A model generated the notes under the pieces. That model searched no databases, was not told the DNA's origin, and saw only the letters and a program-made list of their open reading frames with translations. Positions 11,378 to 22,157 of a DNA stretch of 64,000 bases are shown piece after piece. Location of the stretch: assembly GCA_037957365.1 (NCBI GenBank), contig JARHVA010000316.1, positions 248,001 to 312,000 on the forward strand, read 5' to 3'. The position numbers and the translations under genes are program-made. Positions within the stretch are counted from its first letter, which is position 1; every line of letters begins with the position of its first letter. Source of the stretch: Torreya grandis (Eukaryota; Streptophyta; Pinopsida; Cupressales; Taxaceae).

Positions 11378-13380
11378 AATATTATGTGTAGACATCTAAT
11401 TCCTAACACCATTTGTGTTGAATTGTCAATCTTACTCGAATTGCACTCAAATGCACATTTTAGGTCAAAATCCATAAAATGCTCTAAATGGTTTGAAATT
11501 GTCACTTAAAAGTGCCAGTTTAGGTCAAATTATCCCTAAATAAGGTAATGCATTTTATGGGTTAACTAACTTTGATTAGATCATTTCAAGTCAAAATGAC
11601 CATTTTACCATTTAGTGCTTTGGATCACTCTTTTCTTCTAATTCATTGGTACACATCATGTATCTTTGTTATTTGATGTTGGCAACATCCTAAATGGGAA
11701 TATAGCTCCAACACCTCTAACATCACCTTCCAATTCCTCTCTAGTCAAATTACGACATAGTAATATGACTTTTTGACCATTTTGACTAATTGAGGGCCAA
11801 TTTTCAAATAATTGCACAAATGTTGATTAACTTTGTTAAGGCTAATTAATCCAAATCAAGAGCTTAAGTGGATTTTCCATGAGAGTTGTTGAATATTTCT
11901 TTTTGAAAATTAATTCCTATTAACTACATCATTAGGTGACATCATTTATTATGAGACATCCCTAGGCCATAAATGCCACAAATATCAAGATTATGGGTCA
12001 CCCATGCCTCTTTAATGCCCCTTATTCCAAGGTCATGATGAAGGTAATTATGGATTTAATTCCAAATATTAGTATTATCCATGGCCACACATCTCAACCT
12101 TGAGATGGATGGTCATGGTTGATCCTGACCAATCTCAAAAATCTATAAATAGAGAGGCCATGGATATGAATTTTAATCTATTTTGGTGCAAAGTTATTAT
12201 GCTTAAATATCTTCAAAAATATTGAATATTGCAAAGTTATAATGTTAAATTGTTTTCACAATCCTTCACGTTTGATCATTGATTTTTTTACAAGCTTCAT
12301 TGATAGGCTAGTTTAGTGATTTGGAATCATGAGCCTAGGGCTTATGAAGTGTTCTTGAGGCATTGGGGGAGCTTACCACCATTATTGATAAAGACAAGGA
12401 TGTTTGATCAAGGGAGAACATGTTTTTGAGCCACATGGGTATGTGAATCCATTTGCAAAGGTAATATGGTGTTGCTTTCTTTCATTTGTTTCTTACTATC
12501 TATTGTAATTCCCATAGGAATATATAGGCTTGGTTAGTTATTTCTTTATTCATGTTTCATTATTTATGGACTAATGCTTGACTAACTTTCTTTGTAATCC
12601 TCTCTATAGTATGTACCTTTCTTCAAATTTGGCCTAGATGGTCACTTAAAGACCTTTGTAATGTATGACAACATGATAAAAAGCTAATGCATGGTTATGT
12701 GACCTTCAAGACATGAAAAAAAAACATTATATAATGAATTATCATAATGTTATTACCTTGACCATATATGACAAACACATTGAATCATGAATGACCTTTG
12801 AAACTATATAAATGCATGAAAGGACCAGACATTAAACAATGTTAATCAAGGACTTAAATGACCATTATAAGACCACTACAAAACTAAAGTAATTATAAAC
12901 AAGCTTAAATAACCCTATGAAAATTTTTCAACTAATATGGGTTCACCATTTTGACTTAAGGGTTAAAATTGGTTAACAAATTGGTGATTCACAGGGGTAA
13001 CATGCCTTCAATGTTGATAGATCAATGGCCTTATCCTTCCATTGGTAAATGGAGTCATTCTCATGATATAATTTGAAACTGACATAGCTTTTAAAGACCC
13101 AAACTCATAATAAACCACACAATACGAAACAAACACACTATGCCAAAGGCATTTAGGGAAATCACACAACAACAAACTCAATCAAAATAATGTTATAAGC
13201 ACTTAAGGAAAATAAATACAACTTTAACCTACTATATACAAGACTTGAAAACATGTTTGAGGTGGTGAACAACTCATTGAAGTCAAATAGAATAAAAAAC
13301 AATCCTTCTAGAGTCATTACTACTCCATGATAACATACCATCATATGGTGAGTGTTTTTCAATAAATACTTGTTTATGAA
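11378..13380. other. Non-coding part of G1 interior, possible nested LTR
   Basis: This is where gypsy reverse transcriptase, RNase H and integrase would be expected on the minus strand, but no such motif was recognised in either orientation. Around 11900-12500 the plus strand looks like an LTR promoter region (see the TATA-like site), so some of this may be another inserted LTR with unresolved edges. The minus-strand frame at 13162-13434 lacks family features and does not match the better reading of the linker. Confidence 0.35.
12142..12152 (+). promoter_or_regulatory. TATA-like site of an unassigned LTR
   Basis: TCTATAAATAGAGAGGCCATG sits downstream of a phrase about a 'GATGGATGGTCATGG' region. 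This layout (ATGGTTGAT..., TATAAATAG, then a short leader) is typical of plant LTR promoters. No second LTR copy, primer site or boundary was found in the window, so this is weak. Confidence 0.3.
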
Positions 13381-13967
13381 GGTGATAAAATGACTTACCA
13401 TTTTTGAAGTCTTTACCAAATGCAAATGCATCACCTAAAACTCCCTTAAATGATCCCTTTATCTCTATTTAAGGCTTGTTTGACATTGTAGCTTGCTTGG
13501 TATTTTCTATGCTCACTTGGAACTTCTCAATCTGCTCCTTAGGAATCATGAAACTCTTCCTAACTTCACCATCATTTTATTTATGATGTTCTTGATGTCT
13601 AAAGTCACCAAGTTTGACTTATTATTTGCTAAACACATCTGCAAGTGGATCAAGATGAAATTGGTATTTATTATGCTTCTCACCTTCACAAACTTATGTC
13701 CTGACTTGATCACATTCCCCCAAGGTTACCTTATGATTGATAGGGATTTCACCCTCTTCTTTATGTTGAATAGGTCCATCATTGACCTCATCATCAATAC
13801 CATGACTCTTTTGAGTAATTTAGCCCTAATTACTTCCTCAAACTCCTACATTATGAAATTATATTATTGTTATATGTCATCATATCCTTGTTGAGTTTCA
13901 TGATCATGAATATATTCTTATTTGGTAGGTATAACTACATATTCCTTTTGACTACCATGATCTAGTG

Positions 13968-14013
<46 letters not shown>
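13968..14013 (-). repeat. (GAT)15 triplet repeat encoding poly-Asp
   Basis: CAT/ATC triplets on the plus strand are GAT codons on the minus strand. They are in register with the surrounding decayed frame, giving about 15 consecutive Asp in the linker after the protease. The repeat could have expanded while the frame was coding or after it decayed. Confidence 0.9.
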
Positions 14014-14015
<2 letters not shown>

Positions 14016-14217
14016 TTTACAAAAAATAATTGCCTAATGTATTTTGTTGAAAAGCATCATTAGAACTTAACATAGGGAACACATCACATTCTTTATGAAT
14101 AATATATGTTCCCATACCTATCTATTCAATGAATTTTTATGGATCAAACCCATAATGCTCATCTTCCCACTCATCAAGTGAGAGATTAGCTATGCCATCA
14201 AGAGGTGTCAAATATTT

Positions 14218-14580
14218 TTAGTCATTAGGATGGTCTCCCTCCTCATTGATAGTGAAATTCATGTTTGATGTGTTTGATATATAAGGTTCCACATTGAATT
14301 TAGATAAAGTTTTAAAATTGATTAAAAACTTAGCACCATACCTGGTCCTAAATTCCATATAAGACCAATCTAAATTCAAATACGCCCAAATGTTAGTAGT
14401 AAAGTCCCTTGACAAGCAAAGGGCAAAGTGAGGTGGCACATCTATAACCAAAACATATTGAGAGATAGATAAGGTAGGATAAGCATTAAGAGTGAGATAC
14501 AAACTTTTGATGATGATAATTATTTTAGTAGTTGATCTATCTAGCTGTAACAGCCCCTTAGATTTTAGTTCATATTTCAA
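14218..14580 (-). pseudogene. Longest intact piece of G1 protease region
   Basis: A 120-residue open stretch covering the C-terminal half of the gypsy-type protease and what follows. Recognisable blocks are the VIDVPPHFALCLSRDF segment at residues 45-60 and LDWSYMEFRTRYGAKF at residues 74-90. The active-site DSG lies outside this frame, upstream at 14624-14632, separated by a frameshift and stops. It cannot give a working enzyme alone. The leading Met is only the first ATG after a stop and is unlikely to be a real start. Confidence 0.55.
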
Positions 14581-15317
14581 ATTTAACTTGTCAAACTTAT
14601 TTGGGCATGACTAAGGTACTTACCCCACTGTCAATCAAAAAATCATGAACCAATGATTTTATAATGATGATATAGAGGTAAAATGGAGGTTTATCTACTC
14701 TTTCAATTTTTATTGGCTTCCCATCTTTAGTTTTTAATTCATTTGCCAAAACTGCTCCTCTTTCACTAGGCTACCTAGGTATATCATTGAGTTTGGAGAG
14801 CTAATTTTAGAGAAAGTCTCTTTATCTAGGAATGGATAATGTGTCTAACATTGAGATGCTTACATGAACCTTATTCATCTGCTCAAAATTGATCATATGG
14901 GAGCTTCTAACCTTATAATGTCCTCTGGTATCTATAGCACTACCACTACCTTGTATAAATTGATGCATAAGAGGAGGCATAAAAGGAGATTTAGAATTCT
15001 AAAATCTATTATTTGCATAAGACATAGGGACTATATTTAGCACACCTGTTCCTTGAGATGTCTTATAATCAATGTTTAGACCACCACTTATCCCTTGTAC
15101 TTCTTCAACTATTATATTCTTTGACCTTGTGTTTATAGCTATAGAATTTGAGCCTATTCTCAATTTCTCTTGGTAGTTAATTACACATGAGTCTCACTAA
15201 AATTAGTTCATCAAGGTATATTCTAATTGATCATCCTCTCCATTTATTTCTCCTCCACTAGGCATCTCTTGTTGAATCATAGTAGGCATTATTCCCCATT
15301 GTGCTATATAATATTGA

Positions 15318-15574
15318 TGTTAGATGGTGGATCTTCATCTTATTAGAATGCCCAGTTCCTGACAGGGGGTATGTGGGTGAAAAATAGATTTAAATGGATG
15401 TATTTAAAGTTTATCCATTCATTTTTTGGACTAAATAAAATAATAAATGGTTTTTTTGTGTGTAGATGTAGAGATGAACCACATTAAATATATATCTCTC
15501 TTGTATTATGTTTTCCTACTTTTTATTTCTATCTTTATTTCATTAATATTTCTTTAAATTATATATTCCTAATA
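15318..15574 (+). repeat. 5' LTR of copia C1, internally deleted
   Basis: Starts TGTTAGATGGTGGATCTTC and ends CTAATA before the primer site. It is colinear with the 3' LTR at both ends but lacks about 230 bp from its middle, with the break near GGGTATGTGGGTGAA at about 15367. The short shared GTGGGTGAAGAG-like sequence at the break suggests a deletion between small direct repeats. Confidence 0.9.
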
Positions 15575-15576
15575 AT

Positions 15577-15588
15577 TGGTATCAGAGC
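15577..15588 (+). other. Primer-binding site for initiator tRNA-Met (C1)
   Basis: TGGTATCAGAGC directly follows the 5' LTR by two bases. It is the standard plant copia site complementary to the 3' end of initiator tRNA-Met, where minus-strand DNA synthesis starts. Confidence 0.92.
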
Positions 15589-15647
15589 TGAAGGTTTATT
15601 TGGTAGATAAGCTCACAGGAAAAGAGTTTTCTTGGTTTAAGTGGGAG

Positions 15648-16440
15648 TAATGATTAAAGAAGGTAAGTTTAAGGTCGATAAGTTCAATGACCAAAACTAC
15701 CATCTATGAAAGATGTAAATGGAGGGATATCTATATCATAAGGATATTTTCCTACCATTGGGTATAATAACAAAGAAGCCAATGACTATCAAGGACAAAT
15801 AATGGGAGGTTCTTGATATAAAGGCACTAGGAACAATACAACTGTATCTAGCAGTGTAAGTGGCCTTCAATATTTCAAAATAAAAGACAACATAGGATGT
15901 GATAAAGACATTAGATAGACTCTATGAAAAACCCTTAGCCTCTAACAAGGTATTCTTATGAAGCCTTTATTTAATATAGAGATGTTAGAAGGGGGGTCTA
16001 TTATTGATCATTTAAATGAATTTAACCCATTCACAAATTAGTTAAGATCTATAGGGGTAAACTTTCATGATGAGGTAAGGGCTATTTTGATTATATTCTC
16101 ACTACCAAAAATTTAGAATGCCTTGGTCATGACTGTAAGTAATTTTATCTCTAGTTCAAACACTTTAAAAAAAAAATATGTTATTGGTGTTATTCTTAGT
16201 GAGGAAATGTGATGGAAAAGCACATGTGAGACATTAGGTAATGCTTTGACTATGGATAATATGGGAAGAAAAAAGGATAAAGGAAATGGCCCAAGGAATC
16301 ATGGGAATTCTAATAAGGGCATATCCAAATATAGAGGAAGATTGGTGTGCTAGCATTGTAGAAATAAATGACACCTGAAGAAAGATTGTTGGTCTCAAAA
16401 AGGAAAACATGGAGATGAACAAGATAACAATCAGGAAGAA
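15648..16440 (+). pseudogene. Copia C1 gag (capsid/nucleocapsid), broken
   Basis: The N-terminal phrase KFNDQNYHL and the following MEGYLYHKDIFLPLG and KKPMTIKDK segments are characteristic of copia gag (UBN2-type). A LYEKPLASNKVF block follows at about 15920-15955. Near the C-terminus, the zinc knuckle C-X2-C-X4-H-X4-C is at 16348-16389 with all four metal ligands present. The residue after the first Cys and the one before the His have become stops (TAG, TGA). Multiple stops and frame changes elsewhere make it non-functional. Gag would package the element RNA in a cytoplasmic particle. Confidence 0.8.
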
Positions 16441-17100
16441 AATGTAGCATGTGATGTGTTACATGATGCTTTAATCCTTTCATTAGATAATATTAATTAT
16501 TCTTGGGTGTTAGATTTAGGGACTTCAATCCATACTACACCCCATATGAAATATTTTCAAGACTATGTTTAAGGTGATTTTGGAGAAGTAAAATTATTAG
16601 AAATGGTAATATACAAATAAAATTATAGAATGGAAACTAATGGTTGTTGAAATAGGTGATGCATGTTCCTAAATTGAGAATAAATATAATTTCAATAGGG
16701 TAGTTGGGAAGTGGGGGTTGCATAGTTACATTTGTAAAAACATTCTTGGAATGTCACTAAAGGATCACTGGTAATAGAAAAAGGAGCGAAGGTAGGTACA
16801 TTATATTTATCTACTAGTAATGTTGAATATTCTATTGCTTTATTGTTTATAGAATTAGATACAAAATTATGGAACCATAAACATGGGCACATGATTGAGA
16901 AGGGGATGCAAATTCTCCTCTCAAAGAAAATTTTTCCATATTTAAAAAAAGGTAGATTTGGATTTCTGTGAGCAATGTGTGTATGGAACATAGAAGAGAG
17001 TTAGATTTATCAAAATTGGGAAGAAAAAGAAGTATGAAAATTTATAACTTGTGCATACATATGTATGAGGATCGACTTAGGTATCATCCCTTGGTGTCTC
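16441..17100 (+). pseudogene. Copia C1 protease and integrase zinc-binding region, broken
   Basis: After the knuckle comes an acidic stretch ending ALILSLDNINYSWVLDLGTS. The usual protease active site D-S-G appears as DLG here (about 16510-16520), so the catalytic serine position is lost. Further on, KGSLVIEKGAKVGTLYL and LWNHKHGHMIEKGMQILLSK (about 16755-16930) are the pre-integrase sequence with the His-His half of the HHCC zinc-binding domain. Only part of the Cys half is preserved (AMCVWNIEES). Minus-strand open frames at 16234-16422 and 16692-16991 are antisense shadows. Confidence 0.72.
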
Positions 17101-17738
17101 TTCTTATTATTCTACTTTTATTGATGATATAACTATAAAAATGTGGGTTTAATACATATGAAAAAATATATGATATTTTTGATACTTTTAAGAAATATAA
17201 AGCTTTGGTTGAGAATGAGATAGGAAATAAGTTGAAGTGTGTCAGATCAAATAATGGAGCTAATATTGTAACAAGGAGTTTAATAATTATTATTCATCCC
17301 ATGGGATTCATAGAGAGAATATGGTTCTAATAACACCATAACAAAATGGTGTCAGAAAGGATGTATAGGATAATCATGGAGTATGCAAGGAGCATAAGAT
17401 TTCATGCAGGGTTACCCTTATAGTTTTAGGTAGATGTTGTGGATACTTCTATTTACTTAATAAATAGAGGGTCTTCAAGTCTTTTGGATGGTGACATTCT
17501 AGAGGAAGCATGGATAGGTAAAAAGGTAGACTATTATTTTTTAAATACTTTCATTTGTGAAGCATTTGTCCATATTGATAAAGAAAATATAAACAATATT
17601 GAAGCAAAATCCAAAAAATGTACTTTTATTGGATATAGAGTTAGTGATTTTGGTTACCATTTATGGGAATTTAAAAATCACAAAATCATTAGGAGTAGAG
17701 ATGTAATCTTTAATGAGAAGGTCATGTATAAAGATTAG
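17101..17738 (+). pseudogene. Copia C1 integrase core and C-terminus, broken
   Basis: The catalytic core is heavily scrambled by frameshifts. A clean open piece at 17439-17738 carries the C-terminal integrase hallmarks: AYLINRG-type start (SIYLINRGSSS), then AFVHIDKENINNIEAKSKKC, FIGY and KIIRSRDVIFNEKVMYKD. These are conserved across plant copia integrases. The enzyme would join element DNA to the host chromosome in the nucleus. The Met at 17439 is not a true start, since the piece is part of a polyprotein. Confidence 0.78.
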
Positions 17739-17989
17739 TTGTAGGGAAATAAATAAGAAAATATAAATATAGAATACATAGTACTTGATGAAATCACTAG
17801 AAATGAAATTCCAAAAGTGCCAAAAAATTAGAATGTGTAACAACTACAATAACAACAAGTACTTAAAACTCCTAAAAGTGTAGTTAGAAGATCTACTAGA
17901 GTAAGTAGACTCCCTGAACAATACTCTCCTTCTCTTTATTATTTATTATTAATTGATGGTGGTGAGCTATAAATCTATGAAGAAGCAAT

Positions 17990-18960
17990 GTAGGTAGAAA
18001 CCAAAAAGAAGTGGGATCAAGGTATGAAAGAGGAGGTGGACTCCTTGGTACATAGCCAAACTTGGGATTTAGTTTAGTTGCCTGTAGGTAAAAGACCATT
18101 TCACAATAAATGGGTTTATATGTTGAAGGAAGAAGATGGAGGAAAAAAGAGGTAAAAGGCTAGACTTGTTGTAAAGGGGTTTACACAAAATAAAGGTATA
18201 TATTTTGATGAGATATTTTCTCCAATTGTTAAAATGACTTCCATAAGAACTATTTTAAGTTTGGTAGTAATAGAAGATTTTCACCTTGAATAGTTAGATG
18301 TGAAGACTAATTTAATTCATGGTGACTTTGAGGAGGAAATATATATGGAGTAGTCATAGGGATATGAAGTCAAAGGTAATGAGAAAATGGTGTATGTTGA
18401 AGAAGAGTTTATATGGCCTAAAACAAGCTCCAAGGCAGTGGTATTTGAAATTTGACATGTTTATGATTGAACAAGGTCATATTAGATGTCATTCTGACCA
18501 TTATGTTTATTTTAAGAGATTAGATAATGGTATCTATATTATCATGTTATTATATGTATATGTCATGCTTGTTTTAGGGTCTAACATGTAGGAAATAAAT
18601 GAGCTCAAAATAAAACTAGCAAATTCATTTACAATGAAGGATTTAGGTGTTTCCAATTAAATCCTTGGTATGAGAATAACAATAGATAGAAAAAATAGAA
18701 AATTGGCATTATCTCAAGAAGAGTACATCAAGAAGGTACTAGTTAGTTTCAATATGCAATATGCAAAATTAGTGAGTACACCCTTAGGAGGGTACTTCAA
18801 ATTAATCAAGGAACAATATCTTTAAATATAGGAAAAATAAATTACATGTCCAAAGTTCCCTATGCTTTAGTAATTAGAAGTTTAATGTATGTTAAGGTTT
18901 TCATGAGACCATACATTACTCATGTAGTGGGATTTGTTAGAAATTTTATGAATAATCTAT
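17990..18960 (+). pseudogene. Copia C1 reverse transcriptase, catalytic site lost
   Basis: Recognisable blocks in order: KWVY, then the AFTQ-type GFTQNKGIYFDEIFSPIVKM segment (about 18175-18240), LNV/LDVKT and HGDFEEEIYME (18290-18350), then MVCMLKKSLYGLKQAPRQWY (about 18390-18440). An FTMKDLG block and an LALSQEEYIKKVL block follow (18630-18750). The catalytic YVDD box reads YVYV at 18553-18564, so both metal-binding aspartates are gone. Stops are present at several points, and one frame runs 18319-18591 only. The element cannot copy itself. Confidence 0.82.
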
Positions 18961-19560
18961 GAAAGGAGCACTAGGATGTAGTCAAGTGGATTTTTAGGTA
19001 CTTGAGAGGGACCATTGATAGATAGTTATGTTATAAAGGGTCATATGTTACCTTACAAAGATATGTTGATGTAGACATGGCTAGAGAGGATCACCATGGG
19101 TTATGTATTCATTGTTAGAGACACAATAGTTATTTAGATTTCAAAATTATAGAAGATAGTTTCTTTGTCAACTAAGAGTATGTTGTTGTTGCACAAGCAA
19201 GCAAAGAAATGATATGGATGTAAAATTCCATGAACTAATTGAGGTAGAAGTAAGAACATTGTAGGTTGTAGAGTGATATCTAGAATGCAATTCATTTAGT
19301 AAATAAATCAACATTCCACTCAAGAACCAAACATATACAACTTAGGTATCACTTCATTCATTTAGTTTTGGAGGATGGTCAACTGAAGTTCGAAACGATC
19401 CATATGAGTTAGAATCTTGTAGATATGATAACAAAATTAGATACAAAGGAGAATATGAAGATAGATTCAATAGGTTTTCAAGGATAAAAAGGAATATGAG
19501 AAACATGATAGGGTCAAAGTTTAAATAAAAGTACAAGGAAGAGTTGTAGTGGTGGAGTTT
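18961..19560 (+). pseudogene. Copia C1 RNase H, broken
   Basis: Copia RNase H landmarks remain in fragments. A W(I)LRGT-type phrase is near 19000, TTGYVF appears as TMGYVFIV near 19095-19118, a WISKLQK-like stretch is near 19140, and VALST appears as VSLST near 19165. A weak R-T-K-H-I block follows near 19322-19350. Frameshifts and stops break it. The domain would remove the RNA template during reverse transcription. Confidence 0.65.
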
Positions 19561-19575
19561 CAGCAATCAATCTCT

Positions 19576-19586
19576 AAGTGGGATAT
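19576..19586 (+). other. Purine tract before C1 3' LTR
   Basis: AAGTGGGATAT immediately precedes the 3' LTR start (TGTTGG). It is the expected plus-strand primer position, with two pyrimidine changes in what was probably an AAGTGGGAGAT-like tract. Confidence 0.7.
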
Positions 19587-20072
19587 TGTTGGATGGTGGA
19601 GCTTGATCTTATTAGAATGCCCAGTTCCTCATGGAGGGGTGTGGGGGGATTTCTCCACCCACTATGGTTGACATAGGGGTAGCACCCCCAAAGGAATTTT
19701 TTTTGAAAAATGTATTGTAAAATATTGTAATTTCATAGTAAATATGGGCCATTCACTATTAGGTCAAAGATTTTACAGTACAAATTATGTTGGTGAATTT
19801 TTATCCCTAATATATAACCCTCTTTTGATATGAGGGAATTTTAATCATGGTGGCACATTGTGCATGGGTGAAGAGGAGACTATAGTGGATGTATTATAGG
19901 TTTATCCCTTCATTTACTGGATGGATTAAGAGAATAACTAGTTATTTCTATGTGAACATAGCCCATATTAGGTGAACCACATTAAATATGTGTCTATCTT
20001 GTATTATGTTTTCCTGCATTATAGTTCCATCTTTATTTCATTAATATTTTTTTGTGTTCTATATTATTAACA
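19587..20072 (+). repeat. 3' LTR of copia C1
   Basis: 486 bp from TGTTGGATGG to TATTATTAACA. The ends match the 5' LTR, including GAACCACATTAAATATGTG and TTGTATTATGTTTTCCT. The roughly 230 bp absent from the 5' copy is present here. Confidence 0.9.
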
Positions 20073-21121
20073 CTTCATTCAATATTTCATTTGTATAGGT
20101 AGATGAGTCATGAGGTTGATCCCATGAAGGATACTCTCCATTATCTTGCATAAGATTATTTTGGATAGGTACAAGTGTTTTAAAGTAGAAAAAACATTTT
20201 GAATTTGACCATTATATTTTTTCACTTGAGCTAGCTATCCTTACCTTTGATAGAGGCCTTGAAAAGGTAGTCTCAGAGCTTGATAATAATGATAGGGTTG
20301 ATAAGGACATTAAAGAGATTTACATTGTTATTATTGTTATTGCCTCTTGACAGTTTGGTCCTCTTCTTTAAGAGCCTCTATCATATATTCATCTCTTGAC
20401 TTGATTGGGTGATTAGAGGAAACTTGATTATGTTTGGATGTGGGGATGAGAGCAATAGTGGGCATAGGAGTTTTCACATTATAAAATAGAGGCATAGGTG
20501 GTCTATGAGTTATCTTCCTAGGCTTTATAAGGCAATTATCATCCCTCATAGTAGTCTCGTACACATTAGGTAGTGTATCCCATCCCATAGATTGAATCAT
20601 CATGGATATGTCACTATTGAAAGCCTTGAGATAATAAATAAAAGCATGATGTGTAGTAGGCCTTACCAAGATTAGGATCTTATCCCATGTATTTTTAAAT
20701 ATAGCATTTAATTATTGTATGGCCTCTTGAAGTTCTCTTTTTATGGCAGTTAGTTACTCCGTAAAAGATAATTGATCATATTTGTCTTCATATCTACTCC
20801 TAAAAGAGTCACCCAATTGGCCCCATGTAGTGATAGAATTAGGATATAAATTATCATACCAATCAAATGCCTTCCCCTTGAAATAAACATTCAATAACCT
20901 AATGACAACATTCTCTTCATTGATGTTATGAATATTGAAAATTTGTCATTGTTATTTATGTATTTAATATGATTAATGGTAGTTTCTCTTGTGTAAGAAG
21001 GCATACTTTTGAGGGCTAACACAGGAATGTCATCATATTTATAAAGTGATAAAGGACTATGGCCATTGAAGTTAATAAAGGGTAGGTTCTTTGGGGCTAC
21101 CATCTTGCAAATTGGACCCAA
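20073..21121 (-). pseudogene. Gypsy gag of element G1, broken
   Basis: Read from 21121 downwards. The N-terminal part has LPFINFNGHSPLSLYKYDD and LKSMPSYTRETTINHIKYIN (Ty3/gypsy gag of the Retrotrans_gag type). A middle block in another frame reads WGQLGDSFRSRYEDKYDQLS (about 20825-20770), followed by TWDKILILVRPTTHHAFIYY and SMMIQSMGWDTLPNVYET. The last part is a polar, Pro-rich tail with KPRKITHRPPMP. Two separate open pieces (21121-20891 and 20669-20337) show that it is frameshifted between about 20890 and 20670, with stops. The C-terminal continuation lies at 15317 and below, on the other side of the copia insertion. Gag would form the particle shell. Confidence 0.8.
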
Positions 21122-21424
21122 AAAGAGTTTCCTAATAGGTATGTGATCAGCAAAAGACTTCTTTGAATATGGATGGGTGTTAGCAAACCTCTCTTTCTAA
21201 CTAAATAGTAGGTCATATCTAAAAATTAGAAAGGAATGCCTTTATTATAAGATCTTGTTCTTACCTTAGGCATGAAATTGAGGAATTAATCTATAACCAA
21301 GAGCCACTAACTTTGGAGTCGCTAGATATTGCATGAAGGAAGCTTTATAAATTCAGATTTGTCAAAATCAACATCCACATTAGACAAATTCTTAGACCAT
21401 GAGGTCCCATCATGCATTAAAAAA
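21122..21424 (-). other. Leader region between gag and 5' LTR of G1
   Basis: Between the putative gag start and the long repeat. No primer-binding site that I can assign to a tRNA is visible at the repeat edge, which weakens the exact placement of the LTR boundary. Confidence 0.4.
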
Positions 21425-22102
21425 TTATTATCAGCCAAATTTTAACCCTAAAGAGTGCTAATACATCATTCTTAAATTTGGGATAACATTGAAACCCCTC
21501 ATTTGTTATGGGTAACAATTCTTAGAGGTGAAAATCTATATTATGGGCTAACTCCCATGCACAACACCTACAACTAACCACTAACCTAATTAATTTAAAT
21601 GAAAATGGATAGAATGATATCAAACACTAATATAATATAGCTGATGTACCAATATAAACTCCACAACTTAATTGAACCTTCATTATGGAAGAACAACTAC
21701 AAATCTAATTTCAAAACCCAAGACTTTCCTAACACAATGCTTCAATATAAAAGTAGAATGCAATGTATCCTTTAAGGTAGATGATTAGTAGGTCTGATAA
21801 TGGACACTAATAACTCTATTATACACTTGAAATCGCACAAATATATAATTTACACTTCATATGACCTGCTATAAGGTAGATTACTCACACAAATAATGAA
21901 AGAGATAGATGAATGGAAAGAAAGAGAACTATCACTTGTCACTCAACAATAGACTAATTCACACACTTATTCAAGAATTTGAGGAACTAAAACTAGTTTT
22001 AATATTTATTATAAAGGCAAAATCAATATTGAATTTAGTAGGGCTTCACCATACCAACTTTTGGATGTCTTAAAATGCCAAAATATGTAGCATATATAGA
22101 TA

Positions 22103-22105
<3 letters not shown>

Positions 22106-22153
<48 letters not shown>
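22106..22153. repeat. (GA)24 microsatellite
   Basis: 48 bases of GA at the place equivalent to the GA tracts at 7337 and 7456 in copy A. It is a single tract here, without the duplicated flank. Confidence 0.95.

Positions 22154-22157
<4 letters not shown>

Larger units (their letters stand above)
13381..15317 (-). pseudogene. Gypsy gag end, aspartic protease and acidic linker (G1), broken
   Basis: Read from 15317 down to about 13381 on the minus strand. The first part (15317-14760) continues the gag from the other side of the copia insertion. It includes polar, Met/Gln-rich sequence, with stops. A retroviral-type aspartic protease follows. Its active-site triplet DSG is at 14624-14632 in the context LIDSGVST, and a downstream block has VIDVPPHFALCLSRDF and YLNLDWSYMEFRTRYGAKF (about 14480-14300). 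After a stop at 14218 the same frame continues through acidic sequence (LSLDEWEDEHYGFDP near 14180-14130) to a run of about 15 Asp. A further readable stretch ends near 13381 (GVLGDAFAFGKDFKNGKSF). Several in-frame stops and at least one frame change make it a pseudogene. No reverse transcriptase follows. Family assignment to gypsy is from gag and protease wording. Confidence 0.65.
15318..20072 (+). mobile_element. Ty1/copia retrotransposon C1, decayed, inserted in G1
   Basis: A complete but defective element: 5' LTR (15318-15574), primer-binding site, gag, protease, integrase, reverse transcriptase, RNase H, purine tract and 3' LTR (19587-20072). The domain order (integrase before reverse transcriptase) defines Ty1/copia. 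The coding region is full of stops and frameshifts. It interrupts the G1 gypsy polyprotein between gag and protease in opposite orientation, so it is younger than G1. The flanking five bases (ATTGA left, CTTCA right) do not form a clean target duplication. Confidence 0.93.

Noticed and set aside
13162..13434. 90-residue minus-strand frame as a separate gene downstream of G1 protease
   Set aside because: A better reading of the left-hand linker is in a different frame (ending GVLGDAFAFGKDFKNGKSF), so this frame is probably a shifted shadow.
13493..13894. 133-residue plus-strand frame as a membrane protein
   Set aside because: It is antisense to the G1 linker reading. Its hydrophobicity comes from the AT-rich complement, and no family is recognisable.
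16234..16991. Minus-strand frames at 16234-16422 and 16692-16991
   Set aside because: Antisense to copia gag, zinc knuckle and pre-integrase sequence.
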